Shown here: positions 37,386 through 48,090 of the stretch, in pieces
How the letters are laid out: the number at the start of each line of letters is the position of its first letter
Position numbering within the stretch: position 1 is the stretch's first letter
Source: an uncultured Elioraea sp.
GTDB lineage: Bacteria; Pseudomonadota; Alphaproteobacteria; Acetobacterales; Acetobacteraceae
Assembly (NCBI GenBank): GCA_937928775.1
Contig: CALFVI010000026.1
Coordinates: forward strand, 1 to 62,251
Reading direction: 5' to 3'
DNA length: 62,251 nt
Made by a program: the position numbers and the translations under genes
Notes under the pieces: generated by a model
Database searches by the model: none
What the model saw: the letters and a program-made list of their open reading frames with translations, nothing else
Told to the model about the DNA's origin: nothing

Positions 37386-38165
37386 TCATTCGCCGGGCAG
37401 CACGAAGCCGTAGCGGACCATGATCTCGCGCGCCGGCTTCTCCTGCATGTAGGCGTAGAAGCGCTCCGCCACCGGCGTCGCGTTGCGCAGCAGCACCATG
37501 CGTTGGCGCAACGGCTCGTGCCATGCGTCGGGGATCAGCGCGAACCGACCGAGCGGCTTCATCTGCGGCGCCAGCGCCAGCGAGTAGGCGATGATGCCAC
37601 CCTGGGTGTTGCCGGTGGTGGCGAACTGTGCCGCCTGCGAGACGTTCTCGCCGAGGATCAGCGCCGGCCTGATCGCCTCCCACAGCCCCTGGCGCTGGAG
37701 CGCCTGCATCGCCGCCACGCCATATGGCGCGTGGTCGGGGTTGGCAATCGCGAAGCGCCGCAACCGGTTGCCCTGGATGGCCTCGCGCAGGTCGGCGAGC
37801 GTGCCGTCCGGCTTCAGGTCGGAGTTCGGCGGGATAAAGATCACGATTCGCCCGATCGCGTAGAGGACGCCGCGGTCGCGCGTCAGCCCGCGGTCGGCGA
37901 GGCGGAACACGAAGCCTTCATCGGCCGAAAGGAACATCTGGTACGGCGCGCCCTGCTCGATCTGGCGGGTGATGTTGCCGGACGAGCCCATTGACAGGCG
38001 GACGCGCCCGTGGCCGTCGGCTTCGAACTTCGCCGCGATTTCCTCGAGCGCGAACTTGAGATCTGCTGCCGCCGCGATCGTCGGCACGTCCTGGGCGTGC
38101 GCCACGGCGGGCAGGGCAGACAGAAGCGCCGCAAAGGCGGCACGGCGGAGCAGTCTCGGAACCAC
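37386..38165 (-). CDS. modA: Molybdate ABC transporter substrate-binding protein
   Basis: ModA binds molybdate or tungstate in the periplasm. The mature protein starts after AHAQ and shows TIAAAADLKFALEEIAAKFE, MGSSGNITRQIEQGAPYQMF with the ligand-contact Ser residues, FIANPDHAPYG-type FAIANPDHAPYG, and GGIIAYSLAL. I place the start at GTG 38165 because GGGAG lies 5 bases before it; this gives 259 residues with a clean signal peptide (MVPRLLRRAAFAALLSALP). An in-frame ATG at 38180 is possible but poorly placed for a ribosome site. Confidence 0.95.
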   Translation of the reverse strand: MVPRLLRRAAFAALLSALPAVAHAQDVPTIAAAADLKFALEEIAAKFEADGHGRVRLSMGSSGNITRQIEQGAPYQMFLSADEGFVFRLADRGLTRDRGVLYAIGRIVIFIPPNSDLKPDGTLADLREAIQGNRLRRFAIANPDHAPYGVAAMQALQRQGLWEAIRPALILGENVSQAAQFATTGNTQGGIIAYSLALAPQMKPLGRFALIPDAWHEPLRQRMVLLRNATPVAERFYAYMQEKPAREIMVRYGFVLPGE

Positions 38166-38190
38166 CTCATCTCCCGGCATATATAGACCG

Positions 38191-38210
38191 CCAACCATAT
38201 TTCTGGCTGG
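38191..38210. promoter_or_regulatory. Candidate operator between modA and the ModE-type gene
   Basis: CCAACCA-TATTTC-TGGCTGG is a 7-bp inverted repeat with one mismatch and a 6-base spacer. It overlaps the -10 element proposed for modA and sits 33 bases before the ModE-type start codon. A repressor bound here could block both genes. It does not look like the classical E. coli ModE box, so binding by the neighbouring regulator is inference. Confidence 0.35.
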
Positions 38211-38223
38211 ACAAATTTGGCAA
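38194..38223 (-). promoter_or_regulatory. Possible modABC promoter
   Basis: Read on the minus strand, TTGCCA (38223-38218) and TATGGT (38199-38194) are 18 bases apart and face modA. The predicted start near 38187 would give a leader of about 20 bases before the GTG at 38165. The match is moderate and lies in a locally AT-rich stretch. Confidence 0.35.
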
Positions 38224-38242
38224 GCGGGGCCGACGAAATGAT

Positions 38243-38641
38243 ATGCCATCGCCCATGCCTCAGCAGACTTCCCCCCTGGCTGGCTTGCCGATGCGTCTGT
38301 TCGTGCGCCTGGAACTCGGCGAGGGCCTCGCCATCGGTCCCGGCAAGGCCAACCTGCTGCAGGGGATCAGGGAGACGGGGTCGATCGCGGCGGCGGCCCG
38401 ACGGATGGGCATGAGCTACAAGCGGGCCTGGCTTTTGGTCGAGGGTTTGAACGCGGCCTTCAAGGCGCCTTTGGTGACGGCCACTCGCGGCGGCCCCGGT
38501 GCGGGCGGAGCCCGCCTCACCGCGGAAGGTGAGGCGGTGCTCGCCGCCTATCGCGCCCTGCAGCGGGATGCCACGCGCGCCGCCGAACCGCATGCGCGGA
38601 TGATTGCCCGTCTGGCGCACCTTGCCCCCGCCCGCTCATAA
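38243..38641 (+). CDS. ModE-type winged-helix molybdate regulator (DNA-binding domain only)
   Basis: The 132-residue protein matches the N-terminal winged helix-turn-helix domain of ModE: LLQGIRETGSIAAAARRMGM, then SYKRAWLLVEGLN and GGPGAGGARLTAEG. It stops after about 115 conserved residues and has no Mop domains, so it cannot bind molybdate in the way full ModE does. It is divergent from modABC and shares a short promoter region with it, the usual layout for a local repressor. The start could be ATG 38243 or ATG 38255. Confidence 0.88.
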   Translation: MPSPMPQQTSPLAGLPMRLFVRLELGEGLAIGPGKANLLQGIRETGSIAAAARRMGMSYKRAWLLVEGLNAAFKAPLVTATRGGPGAGGARLTAEGEAVLAAYRALQRDATRAAEPHARMIARLAHLAPARS

Positions 38642-38669
38642 TCAAGCGCCCGCGACGGGGAGGAGAGGC

Positions 38670-40961
38670 ATGGACGGCAGCATCAACGGCGGCGGACGGG
38701 CGACACGGATCACGGCGGAGGAGGCGCTGCAGCTCCACGCCATGGGAAGGCCCGGCAAGCTCGAAATCCGCCTCACCAAGCCCCTGACCACGGCGCGCGA
38801 CCTCTCTCTCGCCTATTCGCCCGGTGTCGCGGAGCCGTGCAAACACATCGCGCGTAGCCCCTCGCTTGTCTACGACTACACGGCGAAGGGCAACATGGTG
38901 GCGGTGATTTCCAACGGCACAGCCGTGCTGGGGCTCGGCAATCTCGGTGCGCTCGCCGCCAAGCCGGTGATGGAAGGCAAGGCGGTGCTCTTCAAGCGCT
39001 TCGCCGACGTCGATGCGATCGACCTCTGCCTCGACACCGAGGACGTCGATGCCTTCGTCAACGCCGTCCGCTACCTCGGCCCCTCCTTCGGCGGTATCAA
39101 TCTCGAGGACATTAAGGCCCCGGAGTGCTTTGTCATCGAAAGCCGGCTGCGGGAGCTGATGGACATCCCCGTCTTCCACGACGACCAGCACGGCACCGCC
39201 ATCGTCGCCGCCGCCGGGCTGATCAACGCCGCGCACCTGACGGGGCGCGATCTCGCCGACATGACCCTCGTCATCAACGGCGCGGGTGCGGCAGGCGTGG
39301 CGTGCGCCGAACTGCTCAAGGCCATGGGCATGCGCCCCGATCGCGTCATTCTCTGCGACACCAAGGGCGTGATCTACAAAGGCCGCACGGAAGGCATGAA
39401 CCAATGGAAGGCGGCGCACGCGGTGGAGACCAAGGCGCGCACCCTGGCTGAGGCGCTGGAAGGGGCGGATGCCTTCTTCGGCCTCTCCCAGGCGGGTGCG
39501 GTGACGCGCGAGATGGTCGCCTCCATGGCTGCCAAGCCCATCATCTTTGCCATGGCCAACCCTGATCCGGAAATCATGCCGGAGGAGGCGCGCGCCGTGC
39601 GCCCGGACGCCATCATCGCCACTGGCCGGTCTGACTATCCGAACCAGGTCAATAACGTGCTGGGCTTCCCCTACATCTTCCGCGGCGCCCTCGACGTGCG
39701 CGCCTCCACCATCAATGAGGCGATGAAGATTGCCGCCGCCCACGCTCTCGCCGCGCTGGCGCGCGAGGACGTGCCCGACGAGCTCGATGCCGCCTCCGCC
39801 GCGGGCGGCGCACGCCTGAAATACGGTCCGGACTACAGTCTGCCGCTGCCCTTCGACCCGAGGCTCATCTCGCGCGTGCCACCGGCCGTGGCGAAGGCAG
39901 CGATGGACACGGGTGTCGCTCGGCGCCCGATCGCCGATCCTCGCCGCTACGCGCGCGACCTCGCCGCCAAACTCGACCCGACCGGTGCCGCGCTCGATGC
40001 CATCCTCGAAGCGGTGCGCGCAAACCCGCGCCGCGTGGTGTTCGCCGAAGGCGAGGAGGAGCGCACCATCCGCGCCGCACTCGCCTTCCGCAACGCCGGC
40101 TACGGCACGCCGATCTTGATCGGCCGCGAAGACCGCGTGCTCGACACACTCGCCTCCCTCGGCGTTGATGGCTCGGACGGGATGGAGATCCACAACGCTC
40201 GCCTCTCCGGTTCGAACCGCCGCTATGCCGACTTCCTCTACGGCCGCCTGCAGCGTCGCGGCTTTCTCTTCCGCGACTGTCAGCGCCTCGTGAACCAGGA
40301 CCGCAACGTCTTCGCCGCCTGCATGGTCGCACTCGGCGATGCGGACGCGATGGTGACAGGGCTGTCGCGCTCCTACTCCGTCAGCCTCGAGGGGGTGCGC
40401 CTCGTGCTCGACCCCGAACCTGGCCACCTCCTGCTTGGGATCTCCATCCTGCTCACCAGCCAGGGCACGGTGTTCGTGGCTGACACGGCGATGCACGAAA
40501 GGCCCGATGCGCAGCAGCTCGCCGCCATCGCCAAGGCGACCGCAGCGGCAGCGCGGCGCATGGGGCATGAGCCGCGTGTCGCTTTCCTCTCCTTCTCCAC
40601 CTTCGGCGACCCGAAAGGTTCGATCCCGGAATCGATCCGCGAAGCGGTCGCCCTGCTCGATGCGCGCAAGCCCGACTTCGCCTACGACGGCGAGATGAGT
40701 GCCGATGTCGCGCTCGATCCGACGCTGCAGGCGCTCTATCCATTTTGCCGCCTCGGCGGCCCCGCCAACGTGCTGATCATGCCGGGCCTGCATGCGGCGC
40801 ACATTCTCACCAAGGCGCTGCCGCGTCTCTCCTCCGCCACCGTCATCGGACCCATCCTGCAGGGCTTCGCCAAGCCGGTGCAAATCGTGCCGATCGACTC
40901 GCCCGCCTCCACCCTCATGCTGATGGCGGGTTTGGCGGCTTACCAAAGCCTTTCGCGCTGA
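38670..40961 (+). CDS. maeB: NADP-dependent malic enzyme with phosphotransacetylase-like C-terminal domain
   Basis: The enzyme oxidises malate to pyruvate and CO2 with NADP. The 763-residue protein is the large hybrid form. Residues 1-430 are malic enzyme (TTARDLSLAYSPGVAEPC, IPVFHDDQHGTAIV with metal-binding Asp residues, VINGAGAAGVACAEL for NADP). From about 440 onward it resembles phosphate acetyltransferase (VVFAEGEEERTIRAAL, VFVADTAMHERP, and the GGPANVLIMPGLHAAHI end). In known hybrids that domain is regulatory. GGGGAGGAGAGG precedes the ATG. The psiE gene begins at the base after the stop. Confidence 0.96.
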   Translation: MDGSINGGGRATRITAEEALQLHAMGRPGKLEIRLTKPLTTARDLSLAYSPGVAEPCKHIARSPSLVYDYTAKGNMVAVISNGTAVLGLGNLGALAAKPVMEGKAVLFKRFADVDAIDLCLDTEDVDAFVNAVRYLGPSFGGINLEDIKAPECFVIESRLRELMDIPVFHDDQHGTAIVAAAGLINAAHLTGRDLADMTLVINGAGAAGVACAELLKAMGMRPDRVILCDTKGVIYKGRTEGMNQWKAAHAVETKARTLAEALEGADAFFGLSQAGAVTREMVASMAAKPIIFAMANPDPEIMPEEARAVRPDAIIATGRSDYPNQVNNVLGFPYIFRGALDVRASTINEAMKIAAAHALAALAREDVPDELDAASAAGGARLKYGPDYSLPLPFDPRLISRVPPAVAKAAMDTGVARRPIADPRRYARDLAAKLDPTGAALDAILEAVRANPRRVVFAEGEEERTIRAALAFRNAGYGTPILIGREDRVLDTLASLGVDGSDGMEIHNARLSGSNRRYADFLYGRLQRRGFLFRDCQRLVNQDRNVFAACMVALGDADAMVTGLSRSYSVSLEGVRLVLDPEPGHLLLGISILLTSQGTVFVADTAMHERPDAQQLAAIAKATAAAARRMGHEPRVAFLSFSTFGDPKGSIPESIREAVALLDARKPDFAYDGEMSADVALDPTLQALYPFCRLGGPANVLIMPGLHAAHILTKALPRLSSATVIGPILQGFAKPVQIVPIDSPASTLMLMAGLAAYQSLSR

Positions 40962-41465
40962 ATGCCGGACACAGTTGCCGCGCAAAAAGAGGGGCGCGCG
41001 CCGAAGACGCTCCGCGACACGTGGCGCGCGCTGTCCCTGTACGAGAAGTTCGAGCAGGCCGTCGTGCTCGTGCTGACGGGCGTAATCGCCGTCATCATCC
41101 TCTCGGCGCTGTGGAACCTAATCCTGCGCGTGGTCCTCTCCCTTGTCCTCGCCGACGTGTTCGACCCCACCGACCCGGTGGTGTTCCAGACCGTGTTCGG
41201 CGCCATCTTCACCGTCATCATCGCGCTCGAGTTCAAGCGCTCCATCCTGGTCGCAGCGGAACGGCGGTTCGGTGTGGTGCAGGTGCGCGCGGTGATTTTG
41301 ATCGCCATGCTCGCCATCGTGCGTAAGCTCATCATCCTCGACCTCTCAAAGACGGAACCCGGTATCGTGCTCGCCCTCGCCGCCGCCATCCTCGCCCTCG
41401 GTGCGGTCTACTGGCTCGTGCGCGAACAGGATCGGCGCGATCGCGAAGCGGGACTGATCGAGTGA
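40962..41465 (+). CDS. PsiE-type (phosphate-starvation-inducible) membrane protein
   Basis: The 167-residue protein has about four membrane segments between residues 30 and 155. It contains LYEKFEQAVVLVLTGVIAVI, TVIIALEFKRSILV and ILIAMLAIVRKLIILDLS, which fit PsiE family members. The role of the family is unclear; in E. coli psiE responds to phosphate starvation. The ATG follows the maeB stop directly, so it depends on maeB transcription. An alkaline phosphatase lies 1.1 kb away, but no link is shown. Confidence 0.8.
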   Translation: MPDTVAAQKEGRAPKTLRDTWRALSLYEKFEQAVVLVLTGVIAVIILSALWNLILRVVLSLVLADVFDPTDPVVFQTVFGAIFTVIIALEFKRSILVAAERRFGVVQVRAVILIAMLAIVRKLIILDLSKTEPGIVLALAAAILALGAVYWLVREQDRRDREAGLIE

Positions 41466-41632
41466 ATGGACGTAGCAGCAAGGGCCGTGCTGCTTTGGCG
41501 GCGAGCACCGATGGCGGCGTGCGCGGTCTCGCCCACGTCACGCCCATACGCTTCGCTGCCGAAGCGCCGGCGGCCGAACCGCGCGCCGCCTTGGTCCGGC
41601 TCGCACGTACTGCGGATTGGGAAAGGAGCTGA
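41462..41632 (+). CDS. Possible small ORF after psiE
   Basis: A GTG overlapping the psiE stop (GTGA) opens a 56-codon frame ending LVRLARTADWERS. No family is recognised. Its stop overlaps the start of a second tiny frame (TGATG). The overlapping starts and stops suggest coupling, but the composition is ordinary and it could be chance. Otherwise the 244 bases between psiE and the Crp/Fnr gene have no coding content. Confidence 0.25.
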   Translation: MNGRSSKGRAALAASTDGGVRGLAHVTPIRFAAEAPAAEPRAALVRLARTADWERS

Positions 41633-41697
41633 TGTGCGACGCTCTCGCCACAGATGGATTGCAAGCAGGCGACGCGATGATCGCGCTGGCGCGCTGA
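41632..41697 (+). CDS. Possible 21-residue leader-like ORF before the Crp/Fnr gene
   Basis: The ATG at 41632 has AAGGAG five bases upstream, the strongest ribosome site in this gap. It encodes 21 residues (MCDALATDGLQAGDAMIALA plus R) and ends 12 bases before the GTG of the Crp/Fnr regulator. It could be a leader peptide or a chance frame. No attenuator hairpin was seen. Confidence 0.2.
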   Translation: MCDALATDGLQAGDAMIALAR

Positions 41698-41709
41698 TGG
41701 GGGCTAGTC

Positions 41710-42453
41710 GTGGTCACGCGCCGCGCTCCCCCGCCACGGCCGGGGCCCTGCCGGCTCTGTCCCGTCCGTCCGCTCGCTCTGTTCCGCCCGCTGAGCGAAG
41801 CGGAACTTGATGCCATCGCCACCACGCGCTCCACCGTACGCCTCGTGCGCGCGGGGGAGGCGGTGCTGCGCCGTGGCGAGGGCGCGAATATCGTGCTCAC
41901 CCTGTTCGCCGGTTGGGCTTTCGCCTATCGCGTGCTGCCGGACGGGCGGCGGCAGATCGGCGAAATCTTTCTGCCTGGAGACCTGATCGGCGCGCGCGGG
42001 GCAGCCTCAGATCCCGTCGAGGCGGTGACGGATGCAAGCCTCTGCGTGCTGTCGCGCGTGCGTCTTCGCGCCATGCTGGACAATCAGCCGGCGCTCGCGG
42101 TCTCGTTCGCGCAACTCGTCGCGCGGTCGAATGCGCTGCTCTCTGAGCGCCTCGCCTCACTCGGCAGGCGCGATGCCGTGCAAAGGGTGGGCGCATTGAT
42201 GCTCGAACTTGCCGCACGGCAGAACGCAGGTGTGCCGCCGAAGGACGAGGACGTGCCAATGCCCCTTCGCCAGACCCAGCTCGGCGATGCTCTGGGGCTG
42301 TCCGCCGAGCATGTGAACCGCGCACTCGCGACGTTGCGACGGGAACGATTGCTCACCTTGCGATCGCGCACGCTGCGCCTGCACGACCCAGCGGCTCTGG
42401 CCCGCCTCTGCGGCTGGGACAGCGCCTATCTCAGCGAAGCACCTGGCGTTTGA
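41710..42453 (+). CDS. Crp/Fnr family transcriptional regulator
   Basis: The 247-residue protein has a cyclic-nucleotide-binding-like beta barrel (about residues 25-125, with VLRRGEGANIVLTLFAGWAF and GEIFLPGDLIGA), a dimerisation helix, and a winged helix with recognition region RQTQLGDALGLSAEHVNRALATLRR. It has CRLC near the N-terminus but not the four-Cys set of an Fnr iron-sulfur sensor, so the signal is unknown. The start is GTG 41710; the ribosome site is weak. It ends at a bidirectional terminator shared with the alkaline phosphatase gene. Confidence 0.88.
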   Translation: MVTRRAPPPRPGPCRLCPVRPLALFRPLSEAELDAIATTRSTVRLVRAGEAVLRRGEGANIVLTLFAGWAFAYRVLPDGRRQIGEIFLPGDLIGARGAASDPVEAVTDASLCVLSRVRLRAMLDNQPALAVSFAQLVARSNALLSERLASLGRRDAVQRVGALMLELAARQNAGVPPKDEDVPMPLRQTQLGDALGLSAEHVNRALATLRRERLLTLRSRTLRLHDPAALARLCGWDSAYLSEAPGV

Positions 42454-42484
42454 CCGAGCCTGCAGATGCCGCGCCCGCAAAGAC

Positions 42485-42511
42485 GAGGGGGGCGCTCGGC
42501 ACGCCCCCCTC
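42485..42511. terminator. Bidirectional hairpin terminator
   Basis: GAGGGGGGCG and CGCCCCCCTC form a perfect 10-bp stem around the loop CTCGGCA, between the convergent ends of the Crp/Fnr gene and the alkaline phosphatase gene. No strong T-run follows on either side, so termination strength is uncertain. Confidence 0.65.
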
Positions 42512-42571
42512 CGCTGCTTTACCGTCTCGCGGCAAGACTGATCAGTTCGCTTGAGCTCAATTCACGGCAGA

Positions 42572-44053
42572 TCAGTTCGCCGCAGCGCGCCGCTCGCCAC
42601 CGACGAGCTCCATCAGCAGGCGGCCAATGTCGGTATTGTCGTGATAGCGCGGCCGGTCGCCCCACCCGACCAGGCCCACATGGGGGTCGATCTTGGTCGC
42701 TGCGGCGAGCAGACGCTCGGAGCCTGGCCCCGCGGCCCAAACCGGCACGAGCTCGTTGGTGTGGGTGTCGTAGTGCCACATCACTTCCGGCAGATTGCCG
42801 CGACCGCGATTGACCACAGGCTGGAAGGCGAACTGGTCCGACTGCGGGCCATAGGCCATGCCGTTGCCGTGGTCGGTGGTGACGATGAGCAGGTTCTCCT
42901 CGAACCCGCCGTTGCGCTCGATCCAGGACACCACCGTACGCACGGCCCGATTGAAATCGATCTGCTCTTCGATGATGCGGCCTGTGTTGTTGCCGTGCGC
43001 GGCCCAGTCGACCGCACCTCCCTCGACCATCAGGAAGAAGCCGTTGCGATTGCGCGACAGGATGTTCAACGCACCCTGGGTCATGGTCGCGAGATCGGGA
43101 ACGTTGGCATTCAGATTGCCCATCTCCTTGCCCGCGCGCTGATACTGCAGCGTGGTGGCGACCTGGGCGACGCCGAACACCTTCTCCTTGCTCAGGCGAA
43201 GCGTGCCTGCGGCGAGAGCCTCGAAGTCCTCCTTCGTCTCCAGCCAGTGGTACGAGGTGCGTCCCGTGGTCAGCTTCAGGTACGTCTCCGGTCCGCCAAC
43301 GTACTGGAACGCGCGATCCGAGGTGGGAGCGCGATAGCGGCCATTGTCGTCGAACGCCGGGTGCCCGGCACCGAGCAGCACATCGCACAAGCCGGTCTCG
43401 GCCTGCTCGCGCCCGATCTCCGCATAGTTGTTGCGGCTGATGTTGTGGGCGGAGAAGGCGGCTGGCGTGGCGTGGCTGACCTGCACGGAGGTGACGACCC
43501 CGAGCGCCTTACCGGCAGATTTCGCAACATCGCCGACCATGCGCACGGGCTTGCCCGAGTTGTCGAAGTTGATGGCGTTGTTGTAGGTCTTGATGCCGGC
43601 TGCAAGTGCAGTGCCCGCGGCCGCGCTGTCGACATAGTCCTGGCGCACGAAGTGATACCCCGCGAAGAGGTTGCGGTACGGCACCTTCCGCACCTCGCCC
43701 ACAAACTCTCCGGCCATCGGTTCCGTCGACCACGCCTTGGCGGGATCATAACCCACCTTCGCTGCGGGGTCGTTCGTCGGCCTGGTCGAGGTGTTCAGCG
43801 GGAAGGTGGTCATCAGCGTCTTCACCGGAAAGCGGTCGTAGACCTGCCGGCCGAGCTCTCCAAACTCGTAGTACGAGGCAGCGTTCCAGGTGTGGAAACC
43901 AGCCCCGTCGCTGATCATCAGGATCACGTTACGGGGCCGGCCAGCCACGCCTGCCGCTTGGGCGTAGGCACCGTCGCGAACGGGAATGATCGCCGGCGTG
44001 GCGAGCGCGGCAGCACCTGCAAGCAAGCCGAAACGACGTCGGGTCAGAGCCAT
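42572..44053 (-). CDS. Alkaline phosphatase, Tat-exported
   Basis: The enzyme releases phosphate from esters in the periplasm. The 493-residue protein starts with a Tat signal (ALTRRRFGLLAGAAALATPA). The catalytic domain has a metal-binding Asp in NVILMISDGAGFHTWNA, the nucleophile Ser in YVDSAAAGTALAAGIKTYNN, MVEGGAVDWAAHGNN, and the late metal ligands in IVTTDHGNGMAYG and YDTHTNELVPVWA. All key residues are present. ATG 44053 is spaced correctly from AGAGGGG; ATG 44062 touches that site. Confidence 0.93.
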   Translation of the reverse strand: MALTRRRFGLLAGAAALATPAIIPVRDGAYAQAAGVAGRPRNVILMISDGAGFHTWNAASYYEFGELGRQVYDRFPVKTLMTTFPLNTSTRPTNDPAAKVGYDPAKAWSTEPMAGEFVGEVRKVPYRNLFAGYHFVRQDYVDSAAAGTALAAGIKTYNNAINFDNSGKPVRMVGDVAKSAGKALGVVTSVQVSHATPAAFSAHNISRNNYAEIGREQAETGLCDVLLGAGHPAFDDNGRYRAPTSDRAFQYVGGPETYLKLTTGRTSYHWLETKEDFEALAAGTLRLSKEKVFGVAQVATTLQYQRAGKEMGNLNANVPDLATMTQGALNILSRNRNGFFLMVEGGAVDWAAHGNNTGRIIEEQIDFNRAVRTVVSWIERNGGFEENLLIVTTDHGNGMAYGPQSDQFAFQPVVNRGRGNLPEVMWHYDTHTNELVPVWAAGPGSERLLAAATKIDPHVGLVGWGDRPRYHDNTDIGRLLMELVGGERRAAAN

Positions 44054-44199
44054 GCTGTGCATCCCCTCTGGCGATTCTCAGTTTTCATCCCCGACTTGTA
44101 GCTTCCCTTCGCAACACGCCGATGAAGGTGCAGTGACGAATCGATGACGCAGCCCTGCGTTGCCACACGCCGCGGTCGGTGCGCCCACCGATCCTGCCC

Positions 44200-45135
44200 A
44201 TGACCCAGAGTTTTGCGGTCGTCCTCGCCGCCCTGCTTCCGGTCGTGCTCGTCATCGCGCTCGGCTGGGGGCTGCGTCAGGCAGGTGTGCTCGCCGAGGC
44301 GTTCTGGGCGGGGGCGGAGCGGCTCTGCTATGTCGTGCTGCTGCCGGCCTTCCTCGCGCACGGCCTCGGCACGGCCGATCTCGCCGCAGTGCCGCTCGCC
44401 CCCCTCGCCCTTTCGATCATCGGCCCGATCCTCGCCGTCTCCGCCCTGCTCGTCGTCATCCGGCAGCGGCTCGCCATCAGCGGCGCGGCCTTCACCTCCG
44501 TCTTCCAGGGCTCGATCCGATTCAACAACTATCTCGGCCTCGCCTTCGCCACCGCCCTCCTCGGCGCGCCGGGCGTCGGGCTCGCTGCGGTGGCGAACGG
44601 GCTCATCGTGCCGACGGTGAACGTGCTCTCCGTGCTCGCCTTCGCCGCCTTCGGCACGACGCGGCCGAGTGTGTCCGGCACGCTGAAGGCGCTCGCCACC
44701 AATCCGCTCATCCTTGGCACGGCAGCGGGTGCGGTGTGGCAGGCGACAGCGGCGCCAATACCGGGCGTGATGGCGACCGCCCTGCGCACGCTGGGTCAAG
44801 CCGCCCTGCCCTTGGGCTTGCTCTGCGTTGGCGCCGCCTTCAGCCCGCGCGTGTTGGGGGCGCAACCGCGCGGCATCCTTCTCGCCTGCGCGATGAAGTT
44901 CGTCGTGCTCCCGGCTCTCACCGCCGCCGCCTGCCTCGCTTTCGGCGTGCGCGGGCCGCCTGCGCTGGTTGCGGTGCTGTTCGCCGCCCTGCCGACCGCC
45001 ACCTCGGCCTACATCCTGGCGCGGCAACTCGGTGGCGATGCTGCACTGATGAGCGCCATCACCACCCTACAAACCCTGGCTTCGCTCGCCACCCTGCCGC
45101 TTACCCTCGCGATCGTTCTTGCCGTTGCGGCGTGA
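44200..45135 (+). CDS. AEC (auxin efflux carrier) family transporter
   Basis: The 311-residue protein has ten membrane segments in two halves, the AEC fold. ERLCYVVLLPAFLAHGL in the first half and FVVLPALTAAACLAFGVRGP in the second match the family. Bacterial members export or import organic acids such as malate or malonate in the cases studied; the substrate here is unknown. I start at ATG 44200 (MTQSFAVV); an in-frame GTG at 44179 would add 7 residues. It is divergent from the alkaline phosphatase gene. Confidence 0.85.
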   Translation: MTQSFAVVLAALLPVVLVIALGWGLRQAGVLAEAFWAGAERLCYVVLLPAFLAHGLGTADLAAVPLAPLALSIIGPILAVSALLVVIRQRLAISGAAFTSVFQGSIRFNNYLGLAFATALLGAPGVGLAAVANGLIVPTVNVLSVLAFAAFGTTRPSVSGTLKALATNPLILGTAAGAVWQATAAPIPGVMATALRTLGQAALPLGLLCVGAAFSPRVLGAQPRGILLACAMKFVVLPALTAAACLAFGVRGPPALVAVLFAALPTATSAYILARQLGGDAALMSAITTLQTLASLATLPLTLAIVLAVAA

Positions 45136-45137
45136 GG

Positions 45138-47615
<2,478 letters not shown>

Positions 47616-47635
47616 GGTTCAGGTCCTCCGAGCCT

Positions 47636-47947
47636 TCAGGCGGTGATGTCGCCGATGCGCAAGATGGTGATGTGCTGGCGGTGGCCGCGCAGACGCCGGC
47701 TGTTCTTCCGCCGCCGCTTCTTGAAGACGAGGATCTTCTCGTCCTTGCGGTTCTCCAGCACCGTAGCGGACACGGCTGCCCCTGGCACGGTGGGCGCGCC
47801 GATCGTCACCCCCTGATCTGTGCCGACCATCAGCACCTCGGTGAACGTGACGGTCTGCCCTGGCTCGGCATCCAGGCGATCCATTTTGACCACGGCGCCC
47901 GGGCGAACGCGGAGCTGTTTGCCCGAGGCGCGGATGACGGCGTACAT
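47636..47947 (-). CDS. rplU: 50S ribosomal protein L21
   Basis: The 103-residue protein begins MYAVIRASGKQLRVRPG and ends KKRRRKNSRRLRGHRQHITI, which includes the family signature, then LRIGDI. The frame is open 18 codons further, but MYAVI is the standard start and AAAGGAT precedes it. It is the first gene of rplU-rpmA-obgE-proB and has a plausible promoter about 90 bases upstream. Confidence 0.98.
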   Translation of the reverse strand: MYAVIRASGKQLRVRPGAVVKMDRLDAEPGQTVTFTEVLMVGTDQGVTIGAPTVPGAAVSATVLENRKDEKILVFKKRRRKNSRRLRGHRQHITILRIGDITA

Positions 47948-48036
47948 CGGTCTCATCCTTTGGAAAGGAGTCGCGGGGACATCAGCCGCGCAAAAAGCCA
48001 ATCGTCGCGGAGGCTCTGGCCAGCGCGAGGGCTCCT

Positions 48037-48065
48037 TTAATGGCGAAAGCGCGCGTGCGGGTCAA
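48037..48065 (-). promoter_or_regulatory. Sigma-70 type promoter of rplU
   Basis: Read on the minus strand, TTGACC (48065-48060) and CATTAA (48042-48037) are 17 bases apart. The predicted start near 48030 gives a leader of about 80 bases before rplU. The -35 match is good; the -10 is moderate. Confidence 0.5.
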
Positions 48066-48090
48066 GCGCGCGCCGCCGCCCTGGGCCGCG

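Noticed and set aside
38517-40985. An 822-codon open frame on the minus strand opposite maeB
   Set aside because: It is the antisense shadow of malic enzyme; high-GC codon bias keeps the opposite frame free of stops.
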